This document shows, one piece after another, positions 33,582 through 40,942 of a DNA stretch of 48,734 nt (the first letter of the stretch is position 1; the number at the start of each line of letters is the position of its first letter). The translations under genes were made by a program, and so were the position numbers. Origin of the DNA: Candidatus Desulfovibrio intestinipullorum. Its GTDB lineage: Bacteria > Desulfobacterota > Desulfovibrionia > Desulfovibrionales > Desulfovibrionaceae. The notes under the pieces were generated by a model. The model searched no databases. It was not told the origin of the DNA and saw only the letters and a program-made list of their open reading frames with translations. The stretch is from contig DXHV01000025.1 in the NCBI GenBank assembly GCA_019113165.1, positions 1 through 48,734 of the forward strand. The letters are read 5' to 3'.

Positions 33582-33612
33582 GGCGACCTGCAAAAGGTTT
33601 TTGCAGATCGCC
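33582..33612 (-). terminator. Hairpins between DUF2333 and lipoprotein genes
   Basis: A 14-bp stem with one mismatch (33582-33595 with 33599-33612), and a second perfect 10-bp stem AAGAACAGGG/CCCTGTTCTT (33632-33661) just after the DUF2333 stop. The U run after the first is short (CCCTTTCTGACTTC), so termination may be partial. Confidence 0.5.
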
Positions 33613-33675
33613 GCATGAAGTCTTTGATCAGAAGAACAGGGAACCGCAGCCCCCTGTTCTTCAAAAGAAGTTCTG

Positions 33676-34596
33676 CTACTTTTCCATGGCATTGCGGATG
33701 TCGGTCAGACGATTGCTGACAACGTCCACGTGCCGTGCCATGGCGGCAATGTGATTGGGCCAGAAGCTGTCACCCACGCCGTAGGATCCGCCCACGACAT
33801 AGATGGGATTGAACCTGGAAATCATGGACAGGCGCTTGAGCAGCTCGTCCACGTTTTCCTTGCCGCCACGCTCCGCAATGGAGGTGTCGCACTGCAGAAG
33901 ACCCTCTATGACGCAGTCGACCACGTGGCTTATGCCCTTGACATAGTAGATGACATCGTCGCCGTGGAAGTGGCCGACCTTGTCGTCATTGAGGACACCC
34001 AGGGTGTAGTCCACGGTCTTGATGGCCCAGTTCAGGATTTCCACGATGTCGCTGGTGGTCAGGTTGTAGACCTGGGCCTTCTTGTCTTCGGGATTGCCGG
34101 TGACCTTGGAGGCCCACAGACGCCAGTTCTTGATGCCGTCGCGATAGCGCTTTTCGCTGTTGTACAAAAACCACCAGCCCCAGACATCGTCGGCATAGGC
34201 AAAGTCCTTGGTGGTGGCATTGACCAGCATGGGCGGCAGGGTGTCGCGCTCGCCAAAGCGGGCCACGGTCTTGGCCAGGACCTCGGAGGCGGAACGGGTG
34301 GCATAGATGACGCCGCGCTGATAGTTGGTCTTGTTGTCCACGATTCTGGGCACAAGGAGAATGTCATTGGGCAGCCAGCCGAACAGGCCGTCCAGCTCTT
34401 CTTCCATGGGCTGGACCAGGGCCTCGGCAATGCACGAGGCACGAGCCACGTCATCCTTGGGCGTCTCGGCAGGAGCCTTGTAGGTCTGGTTTGCGACCGT
34501 GGTCAGCGCCCCCACACACAGAATATAGAGGATATACACGCCAACAAGGCCAAGAAGCACTCGCGGAAGCCAGGTGCGCGGAGAAAAATCGGTCAA
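33676..34596 (-). CDS. DUF2333 family membrane-anchored protein
   Basis: A 306-residue protein with one transmembrane helix (about 11-31) and an exported domain matching the DUF2333 family as I recall it: GWLPNDILLVPR, YQRGVIYATR and DWNI-like features are typical. The function of this family is unknown. The start codon is TTG at 34596, preceded by GAGGAGG at 8 bases; no better ATG exists near. It is first in a minus-strand run with the lipoprotein and the membrane protein at 32120. Confidence 0.85.
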   Translation of the reverse strand: MTDFSPRTWLPRVLLGLVGVYILYILCVGALTTVANQTYKAPAETPKDDVARASCIAEALVQPMEEELDGLFGWLPNDILLVPRIVDNKTNYQRGVIYATRSASEVLAKTVARFGERDTLPPMLVNATTKDFAYADDVWGWWFLYNSEKRYRDGIKNWRLWASKVTGNPEDKKAQVYNLTTSDIVEILNWAIKTVDYTLGVLNDDKVGHFHGDDVIYYVKGISHVVDCVIEGLLQCDTSIAERGGKENVDELLKRLSMISRFNPIYVVGGSYGVGDSFWPNHIAAMARHVDVVSNRLTDIRNAMEK

Positions 34597-34736
34597 GGGG
34601 ACTACCTCCTCGAAATAGCTCGTTCAGAAAAAAGACCCTGACCTGCGCATGAGGGCATGCGTTGTTTGAAAGACCAGGGGGAAGTGTTGCAACGTATGTG
34701 TGAGCAGTGCTGCCAAAAGGTCTCAAAAGATAAGGG

Positions 34737-34763
34737 GCATGGCCTGCTCAAGGCAGACCATGC
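34737..34763 (-). terminator. Candidate terminator of the YcaO gene
   Basis: GCATGG (34737-34742) with CCATGC (34758-34763) form the base of an 11-bp stem with one wobble pair and a 5-nt loop. The minus strand continues CCCTTATCTTTT. It is about 40 bp past the YcaO stop. Confidence 0.5.
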
Positions 34764-34799
34764 AAAAGTAAGGTAAGGAGTTTTCCTCCTTTGGCAAGC

Positions 34800-36659
34800 T
34801 CAGGGGGCAGGAGCTGCGGAATTTTCCTGCTCGTCCCTGTCCTCGTCTGTATCGGCGCCCTCATCGACGCTTGTGCCTGCCGCAAGCTCTGCCTCTATGC
34901 TCTTCAGGGCATCCCGGGCAAAGCCAAGGGTCGGATCCAGTTCCAGGGCGGCAAGCAGATGCTCCCTGGCCTCCTTCAGGTGCCCCAGTCGCCATTTGCA
35001 CATGCCAAGATTGGCCAGATCCATGACCGAGCCCTTGTCCGTGGCAAGGGAGGCCCTGAAGGCCTCGGCTGCTTCCTCGTAGCGATTCTGCCTGAAGCGG
35101 GCAACGCCCAGATAGTTTGTGTATTCCTTCATGTCAGGGCACAGCTCCACGGCCCTTGCAAAAAAGTGTTCGGCACCCTGCCAGTCGCCGTACATGGAGA
35201 GGGCATAGCCTGCGTAGAAACTGGCAAGGCCCTTCGCCATGTCGTCCGGCTGACGGTCAATGCTCTGGCTGAAGAGGTCGGCGCTCTCAAGCCAGCGTTC
35301 CTCGCGCATGGCCAGCATGCCGGCAAAGAAGGGCAGAAAGTGCGCCACAGGGTAGGCTGTGGCTATGATCTCCAGATTGTGCCTGGCCTCGGGCACCTCC
35401 TGCGTCTCACTGACAATGCGGCCCGCAAAGAGGCCAATGCTTTCATTGCGATCCCGTTCCCTGAAGCTCAGGCCCGGAATGATGAGGTAGTGGGCCGGCA
35501 CCTGCACATCGGGATTGGTGGTCTCCACGGCGTAGACATTGAGCGGCGCCAGGCCCTGCACGGCGGCGCGCACTTCCTCGGCTATGTCCGCATGCTCGAT
35601 GCTCGGCAGGGAGGAGAGGGGCACCGTGTCCCCGGCAAGGACCCAGTCGCACTCGTCAAGGGAGGCAAACTTGGGCAGACCGGAGGCCTCGTAGCAGGCA
35701 TTGGTGCAGAAATCCCCGCCCAGCTGGGCCACTTCGGTCACGGCCCGAATGGCGGCCTTGACAGGCGAGGAGGCGGTGCCTGCCGTAAAGACGATTTCAC
35801 TTGAGTCTGGGTAGGTTGACGGATCCCAGGCCAGGGCCGCCACCGTGGGCAGAGGCATGCCTGAAGAGAAATCCTTGAGTATGAGCTGGATACCCTGGGC
35901 GGCAAAGCGCTCCAGAAGACTTTTCAGCACGGGATCCGTGCAGGATTCTGGATCAATGGTCGGCGTCTGCCTGTGATCCCTGTCCACAAGGCAGCAGACA
36001 TGGCGCTCCACCAGCTCGCAGATGCCCTGCAGGAGGGATTCTTCCGTACTGTTGCCGCAGCTTGAGCCGTTGAACTCGCTCAACGTCCGAAACCAGTCTA
36101 ACGGCAGCCACACGCGTTTGCCGTCGGAGAGGCGTGTGGCCGGATAGAAGTTCCAGTGGATGCAGTCCATGACCCGCAGACTGTCCTGGGCATTCAAATC
36201 ATCGTGCACGGAGCGGTTGATTTCCTCCAGGGGCAGGCAGTCCTCGCCAAAGAGCGATCGTGCCTCGGAAAAGGTGGCCTGCACAAAGCAGGGCCTGCGT
36301 TCCCAGAAGGAGAAGAAGGCATAGCGCTCCATGAGTTCCATCAGAGCCGAGGCCCGGGCCTGATCGGCCGAGGCGCCCTTGCCCATCTGCTTGCGGGTGG
36401 GCAGGATGCGGCGGGCATCCTGGCCGCAGACGCTGAGGTAGACGGGAATGCCCAGGCGTCCCACGTCCACGCGCCTGGTCTCGCGCAGGATGTCCGAGCC
36501 GAGGCGCTCCAGGCGCTCCAGCACGCGGGCCACCGTGTCTGCCGGCGCAATGGTCTTGTCACTGTCCGTGGTATAGCCCTTGGGACAGGCCTGCAGCCTG
36601 ATGAGGGGCAGGTCTTTCTCGTCCGGGACGGCAATGGTTTTCTTCCTGGCAAAGGTCAT
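34800..36659 (-). CDS. ycaO: YcaO-domain protein with C-terminal TPR repeats
   Basis: A 619-residue protein. Residues about 40-400 are a YcaO domain, an ATP-using fold that phosphorylates amide backbones to make azolines, thioamides or amidines; the ATP/Mg-binding segments are GKGAS-ADQARASALMELMER (93-112) and TEESLLQGICELVER (about 203-217). Residues about 425-600 hold roughly four TPR units. This order is that of E. coli YcaO, which assists RimO in beta-methylthiolation of ribosomal protein S12; I find no precursor-peptide gene nearby, so a RiPP role is less likely. The C-terminus ends AAPAP, reminiscent of the PxPxP end of azoline-forming members. It is 75 bp downstream of a protein-methyltransferase-like gene. 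Confidence 0.88.
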   Translation of the reverse strand: MTFARKKTIAVPDEKDLPLIRLQACPKGYTTDSDKTIAPADTVARVLERLERLGSDILRETRRVDVGRLGIPVYLSVCGQDARRILPTRKQMGKGASADQARASALMELMERYAFFSFWERRPCFVQATFSEARSLFGEDCLPLEEINRSVHDDLNAQDSLRVMDCIHWNFYPATRLSDGKRVWLPLDWFRTLSEFNGSSCGNSTEESLLQGICELVERHVCCLVDRDHRQTPTIDPESCTDPVLKSLLERFAAQGIQLILKDFSSGMPLPTVAALAWDPSTYPDSSEIVFTAGTASSPVKAAIRAVTEVAQLGGDFCTNACYEASGLPKFASLDECDWVLAGDTVPLSSLPSIEHADIAEEVRAAVQGLAPLNVYAVETTNPDVQVPAHYLIIPGLSFRERDRNESIGLFAGRIVSETQEVPEARHNLEIIATAYPVAHFLPFFAGMLAMREERWLESADLFSQSIDRQPDDMAKGLASFYAGYALSMYGDWQGAEHFFARAVELCPDMKEYTNYLGVARFRQNRYEEAAEAFRASLATDKGSVMDLANLGMCKWRLGHLKEAREHLLAALELDPTLGFARDALKSIEAELAAGTSVDEGADTDEDRDEQENSAAPAP

Positions 36660-36734
36660 AAGCAGGTTCTCCCTGATGGAAGGGCTGACGCAATCAGCAA
36701 AGGGGGTGAGAGCGGCTAGGACGGGACGTGCGGG

Positions 36735-37508
36735 CTACTTTTGCACAATGAGCAGGGAATAGAGGCGGCGCTGCAGCGCGCCTTCCTTGTCCGTGAAGGC
36801 TCCCGGCAGGTAGAGTTCCTGCACCTTGAAGCGCTTGGCGGCCTTCTTGGCAAAGTGGGGCTTGCGCCGGGCCATGTCTGTGCAGAAGACGGCCTGGCCG
36901 TCCTGTGCCAGGTGGCGATCCAGGAAGTTGAGCAGCGGGGTGTGCAGATCGTCCAGGTAGAGGATCTCGGAGGCGACAATGATGTCCAGCTCGCTGTCCA
37001 GGTAGGGATTTTTGCCGGGACGGGTCACATCCACATGCTGCACATGGATGAGGTGCTCAAGATGATTTTTCAGCACATTGGCCCTGGCAAAGAGCAGGGC
37101 TTCGTCTTCCACGTCAGAGGCCGTGATGCTGGCAAAGCCCAGGCGCGAGGCAAGCAGGGACAGGACGCCGCAGCCGCAGCCAAGCTCCAGCAGATTCCTG
37201 CCCTGGGTGGCCGCCTTCTTGCGCAGATAGGTTTCCAGCACAAAGGAACCCGGCCAGATCTTGGCCCAGAGCGGCAGATCCTTGAGGGGATTCTTGATGG
37301 CCTTTGTGGCCAGCAGCCTGTCCAGGTACTGCGTCATGTTGGCAACATCCAGCACCTGAAAGGTCACGTCATCGTACTGCAGCGGATGAAAGGACACCTG
37401 AAAGCGCCGGGCTATCTCGTCGAGCACTGCCTTGAGCTCGCTGCTCTCCTCTTCTGTTCCGTCTGCCTGCACAGAACCTGAAACTGCCGTCTCGTCGGAC
37501 ATGACCAT
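36735..37508 (-). CDS. METTL21-like SAM-dependent methyltransferase
   Basis: A 257-residue class I methyltransferase with an acidic N-terminal 25 residues. Motif I is LLELGCGCGVLS (about 106-117), an acidic SDVEDEAL follows, and SEILYLDD and the WPGSFVLETYL segment match the METTL21/EEF2KMT group of protein-lysine methyltransferases. In eukaryotes those methylate elongation factors and chaperones; bacterial members are little studied. GGGAGG lies before the ATG at 37508. It precedes ycaO on the same strand, which hints at a common target in the translation apparatus. Confidence 0.82.
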   Translation of the reverse strand: MVMSDETAVSGSVQADGTEEESSELKAVLDEIARRFQVSFHPLQYDDVTFQVLDVANMTQYLDRLLATKAIKNPLKDLPLWAKIWPGSFVLETYLRKKAATQGRNLLELGCGCGVLSLLASRLGFASITASDVEDEALLFARANVLKNHLEHLIHVQHVDVTRPGKNPYLDSELDIIVASEILYLDDLHTPLLNFLDRHLAQDGQAVFCTDMARRKPHFAKKAAKRFKVQELYLPGAFTDKEGALQRRLYSLLIVQK

Positions 37509-37599
37509 ACCAACCTCCCAAAAATATCAGTGCAAAGTTTTGGGGACAGTATCACAGACGGCAGCGAGTTGAAAGTGTCTTCTTTTTATTCGTACTCTG

Positions 37600-37782
37600 C
37601 TAATCAGTTAGAATAACAAGAAAAAATATGTTCAGATCGTCTTCCTGCAACGGCACTATGCCTTCACTCTTGGGAATGTGCGAGTCCTTCGACTTGAGAG
37701 TGAGCACAGACACTCCTGGAATCTTCGCGAATTCCAACAATGGATTTTCCTGATTTTGATGAATGGACAGCAAGTTTTCCAC
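37600..37782 (-). CDS. Possible small overlapping frame at the ATPase 3' end
   Basis: A 60-codon open frame with a GTG start overlaps the last 119 bp of the ATPase gene in another frame. It has no clear ribosome site and no family. Its composition (LSIHQNQENPLLEF, then a hydrophobic end) looks more protein-like than the ATPase's own Ser-rich tail over the same bases, so it may be the true C-terminus after a frameshift, or a relic of a lost partner gene. Confidence 0.25.
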   Translation of the reverse strand: MENLLSIHQNQENPLLEFAKIPGVSVLTLKSKDSHIPKSEGIVPLQEDDLNIFFLVILTD

Positions 37783-39052
37783 CTTCTATGTCAGCCTGTT
37801 CTTCTCCCATCATCGCCAGGTAGCTGTTTGCAGCGTATATGGCTGGAATTTTTCCTGTATCATGTGCCAATTCTTGCAGAGCAGCTCTCGCTTTGTCAAA
37901 TTGTCCCGCATCAATAAGACGATCAATCTGTTCCAATTTAGCAGTCACTGATGGAGGACGACTTTGTGTACCCATTATTTCTCTAAGCAACTCCGATGCT
38001 TCCATACCATATGAACGATCCGGATGACAGGGTGCACACTCTTCCTGCATTATCCAAATATTGTCAGCTTTTACATTGCCAAGAACAAGATGTGAATGTG
38101 TTGTGACAAGAAATTGACAATTAGGGAATGTTGTCAACAAACGATCTATAAGAATACTTTGCCATGCGGGATGGAGATGAAGCTCCAGTTCATCAACAAG
38201 AACAATACCATCACCTTCCAAAGGATTTTCCAAAGCTGGGTTGCAAATCGCAAGGCGCTGCGCGAGGTCGCCCAGCAGGGCTATCAGGCATTTTCCCCCG
38301 TCAGAGAGCTGTAAAAAATCCAATTTTTTTTCTTTTTTCAGTACGGAAATTCTAAATGGCTTTTGAGTCACATGCAGTTCACCAAATTCAGGTATAACTT
38401 TACAAATGGCATCGTTTACGGCCTGCACCTGCTTTGCCTGCCAGCGCGCATAATGATCATTTTGCAAATTTTTCCTGGAAGAATTTTCGTTCATTCGAAA
38501 AAGAGCGATAAAGGAACGAAAATCAGTAATGCTTTCCAGCGCATTTTCCAGTGCATCAAAAGGGTGTATTGCCGGCCTGAAACCTCTTATGCGTTCGGGG
38601 ATTTCGAGAATGGCCCTGTTTGCAGGGTAGGAAACCACCAGCGGGAAATTTTTTGTAAACGGGAGCTCTTCTTCTTTGAGTTCTTTTTGCATCCGGGAAA
38701 AAGACCTATTCTTTTCTTCCGTATCGCTGAATTTTCCTGAAAAATTTTCAAAATATTTTGAACAAAGCTCGTTTTCGCTATAGGAATACTTCGCCAAAAT
38801 ATAAGAATTATCGTGCCGGCACCGTATCTTTCCACACATCTTGTCAAAATCATTATTAATATCAGAAATCTTGCATAGTACACTATCTGTTGTTAAATTG
38901 CTACATTGTGAAAGCATCAAAGCAATAAAATAAAGCATGCTTGACTTTCCAACACCATTAGTTCCAATAAATACATTGAGCCTTTCATGCAATTTCAGGA
39001 AAAAATCAGGAATACCCCTGAAATGAGTACCTTCTATATACTCTACATACAT
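37664..39052 (-). CDS. ABC-type AAA ATPase, PtuA/OLD-like (candidate defence ATPase)
   Basis: A 462-residue ATPase of the SMC/RecF type: Walker A GTNGVGKSS (30-38), signature LSDGGK (249-254), Walker B IVLVDELELHLHP (283-295) and H-loop TTHSH (317-321), with a Cys/Ser-rich insert in between. This form, with nPLEGDGIVLVDE and HPAWQ, is shared with PtuA and other AAA ATPases of phage defence systems. The segment is much more AT-rich than all neighbours, which suggests recent transfer. Start at 39052 chosen for GGAG before it and because the frame upstream is noise. No HNH (PtuB), TOPRIM or DUF4435 partner lies downstream. The last 50 residues are Ser-rich and atypical; see the overlapping frame. 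Confidence 0.82.
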   Translation of the reverse strand: MYVEYIEGTHFRGIPDFFLKLHERLNVFIGTNGVGKSSMLYFIALMLSQCSNLTTDSVLCKISDINNDFDKMCGKIRCRHDNSYILAKYSYSENELCSKYFENFSGKFSDTEEKNRSFSRMQKELKEEELPFTKNFPLVVSYPANRAILEIPERIRGFRPAIHPFDALENALESITDFRSFIALFRMNENSSRKNLQNDHYARWQAKQVQAVNDAICKVIPEFGELHVTQKPFRISVLKKEKKLDFLQLSDGGKCLIALLGDLAQRLAICNPALENPLEGDGIVLVDELELHLHPAWQSILIDRLLTTFPNCQFLVTTHSHLVLGNVKADNIWIMQEECAPCHPDRSYGMEASELLREIMGTQSRPPSVTAKLEQIDRLIDAGQFDKARAALQELAHDTGKIPAIYAANSYLAMMGEEQADIEGGKLAVHSSKSGKSIVGIREDSRSVCAHSQVEGLAHSQE

Positions 39053-39294
39053 AGTATCACTCCAATGTACAATCAACTGTTCTGAAACACGCGAGAAACA
39101 TGCTTCGGCTCTCTTCCTGCAACGCTGCAGCCCCGTTCCCCGGGCGTCTCTCGGGCCCTGGGCCGCTCCTGGTACAGGACAGACGCTCTTTCCTTTCCGC
39201 CCGACAGGGGAGACGCTCTGGATACGGAAAATCCCGGGGCAGACTGCCCCCAAAAGCCTGCCTGTCCCTGCCAGACAGTTGCCTGGCCCAGTGA

Positions 39295-40503
39295 CTACCA
39301 CTTCTCCTGCAGAAGAAAATCCGCGATGTGCATGATCCGCACCCCCTTTTCGTTGTACGCGGGCAAATCCTCCATGGTCACAACATACTTGGGATACTGA
39401 TCCCTGATTGCCAACAGGCTGGCAGTCTCCCTGTCGGAGTCTTCGGGTAACTGGCGACAAACCTGCACGTAGAGACGTTCGTCCTTTTGCATGGCAATAA
39501 AGTCGATCTCTCTTGTGCCGTCCTTGCCAATGTACACATCGTACTTTCTTCGCTTCAGCTCGAAATAGATGATGTTTTCCAGCATGGAGGCAATCGATTT
39601 CCTGTTGAAGCCAAGCCTGCAGTATTTGAAGCCAGAATCCACAACAAAAAACTTTTCCTGAGTCTTCAGGACGACATTTCCCTGCAAATCATACCTGCGG
39701 CAACGGGAGACGACAAAGGCCTTTTCCAGCCATGCCAGGTAGTTGTAGACAGACTCGACGGTCAGAGAGCGTCCCTCTGCCCTGAGAAACTTCACAATGG
39801 CGTTGGCAGAAAACGTCTTGCCCACGTTTTCCAGAACGTAGTTCACCACTCTGGTGAACAGCTCGTACCTGGCGATATGGTAGCGCCTGGCAATGTCGTG
39901 CTCCACGACAGACGCAAAAATGCCTTCCACGATCTGGCAGGCGGTCTGGACATCGAAGGTGTTGGCGGCAATGACAGGAAATCCGCCCGTGCGCAAATAG
40001 GCGTCGAACAGTTTTTTGGGATCTGTCTGGGGATCATGCCCGGCTGCCCTGAAGTCCAGGTATTCGCCAAAGGAGAGAGGAAAGACGGGTATGGAGACAT
40101 AACGGCCGGACAGATAGGTGGAAATTTCGCTGACCATCAGCCTGGAATTGGAGCCTGTCACATAGATGTCTGTGTCGCCCTCTTCCAGCAGGCTGTTGAT
40201 GGCCTTCTCCCAGTTTTCTATCTCCTGCACTTCGTCCAAAAGCAGGTAGCAAAAGCCCCTGCCCTTCGTCCGCTCGCGGATGTCCAGATACATTTCCCTG
40301 TCGTCCAGGGCATGGTCGATATGCTCGGACGTATAGGTTCTCCAGACAATACGCTCTTCCGGAATGCCGCTGGCAATCAGATCCTCGCGGAGCATGGCAA
40401 GAATGGTGGACTTGCCACAACGCCGGACACCGGCCAGGATCTTCACAAGGGGGACGTTGCGCAAGGAGCGCAGGGCGTTCAGATACAGCGGTCTGGCAAT
40501 CAT
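39295..40503 (-). CDS. ATP-binding protein of the AAA_14/DUF4143 family
   Basis: A 402-residue protein with an N-terminal P-loop ATPase domain (Walker A AGVRRCGKST, about 24-33; Walker B YLLLDEVQE, about 86-94) and a C-terminal DUF4143 domain (about 200-400) with LENIIYFELKRRKYDVYIG and EIDFIA, a nuclease-like REase-fold segment. Such proteins are common, often several per genome, in accessory regions of bacteria and archaea; function is unknown, with proposals in genome defence or mobile-element biology. The ribosome site before the ATG is modest (AGGGAAAAG). It is upstream of the AT-rich ATPase (242-bp gap) but less AT-rich, so the two need not have arrived together. Confidence 0.88.
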   Translation of the reverse strand: MIARPLYLNALRSLRNVPLVKILAGVRRCGKSTILAMLREDLIASGIPEERIVWRTYTSEHIDHALDDREMYLDIRERTKGRGFCYLLLDEVQEIENWEKAINSLLEEGDTDIYVTGSNSRLMVSEISTYLSGRYVSIPVFPLSFGEYLDFRAAGHDPQTDPKKLFDAYLRTGGFPVIAANTFDVQTACQIVEGIFASVVEHDIARRYHIARYELFTRVVNYVLENVGKTFSANAIVKFLRAEGRSLTVESVYNYLAWLEKAFVVSRCRRYDLQGNVVLKTQEKFFVVDSGFKYCRLGFNRKSIASMLENIIYFELKRRKYDVYIGKDGTREIDFIAMQKDERLYVQVCRQLPEDSDRETASLLAIRDQYPKYVVTMEDLPAYNEKGVRIMHIADFLLQEKW

Positions 40504-40942
40504 GAGCTTTTCCCTGTTACAATGAAGAAGGCAGTTATTTTTAGAAGTTTTTACTTTTTTTCAGCAAAAATTGTCAATATAGCCATCCTTTTTCCTTCAA
40601 CAGGGAAAAGATGTCCGGTGTCCGTCCAGAGTGCTGCCGTGGGGTCGTGGGGCCTTTGCGCATTCAGAGACAATTGCCGGACGCTCTCCCCTGCTTCGCC
40701 CGGCTTCAGGCGCTGACCTGGCTCCAGAGGTTCTGCCTGCCCCTCCCCAATCGGGATGTCGGGAGGGGGTCAGTTTTTCTTGCGTTCAGGGGGCCGTCCT
40801 CCTTTCGCCTGACAGTCTTGCGCCTGGCCGGGCGCAGCAAAAAAGACCGGGATCGCCTGCTGAGAGAAAACGATCCCGGTCTTGTAGTGCCGAAGTCGGA
40901 GGCTGTGCCAGAGGAAAGCGTCAGGCTCAGTGCCCGGCACTG
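40504..40942. other. Non-coding gap with the glutamate synthase terminator
   Basis: These 439 bases have no supportable gene. The left side (40510-40605) is AT-rich and likely holds the promoter of the DUF4143-type ATPase gene; the right side holds the terminator at 40839-40883. Confidence 0.55.
40839..40883 (-). terminator. Rho-independent terminator of the glutamate synthase operon
   Basis: A perfect 13-bp stem AAGACCGGGATCG (40843-40855) with 40871-40883, 15-nt loop, followed on the minus strand by TTTTTT. It lies 60 bp past the last gene of the operon. Confidence 0.9.

Noticed and set aside
34800-36659. A RiPP (thiazole/oxazole peptide) cluster around the YcaO gene
   Set aside because: No precursor peptide, dehydrogenase or E1-like partner lies nearby, and the TPR architecture is that of E. 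coli YcaO.
37664-40503. A complete Septu (PtuAB) or retron system
   Set aside because: There is no HNH PtuB, reverse transcriptase or msr/msd-like gene next to the ATPase.
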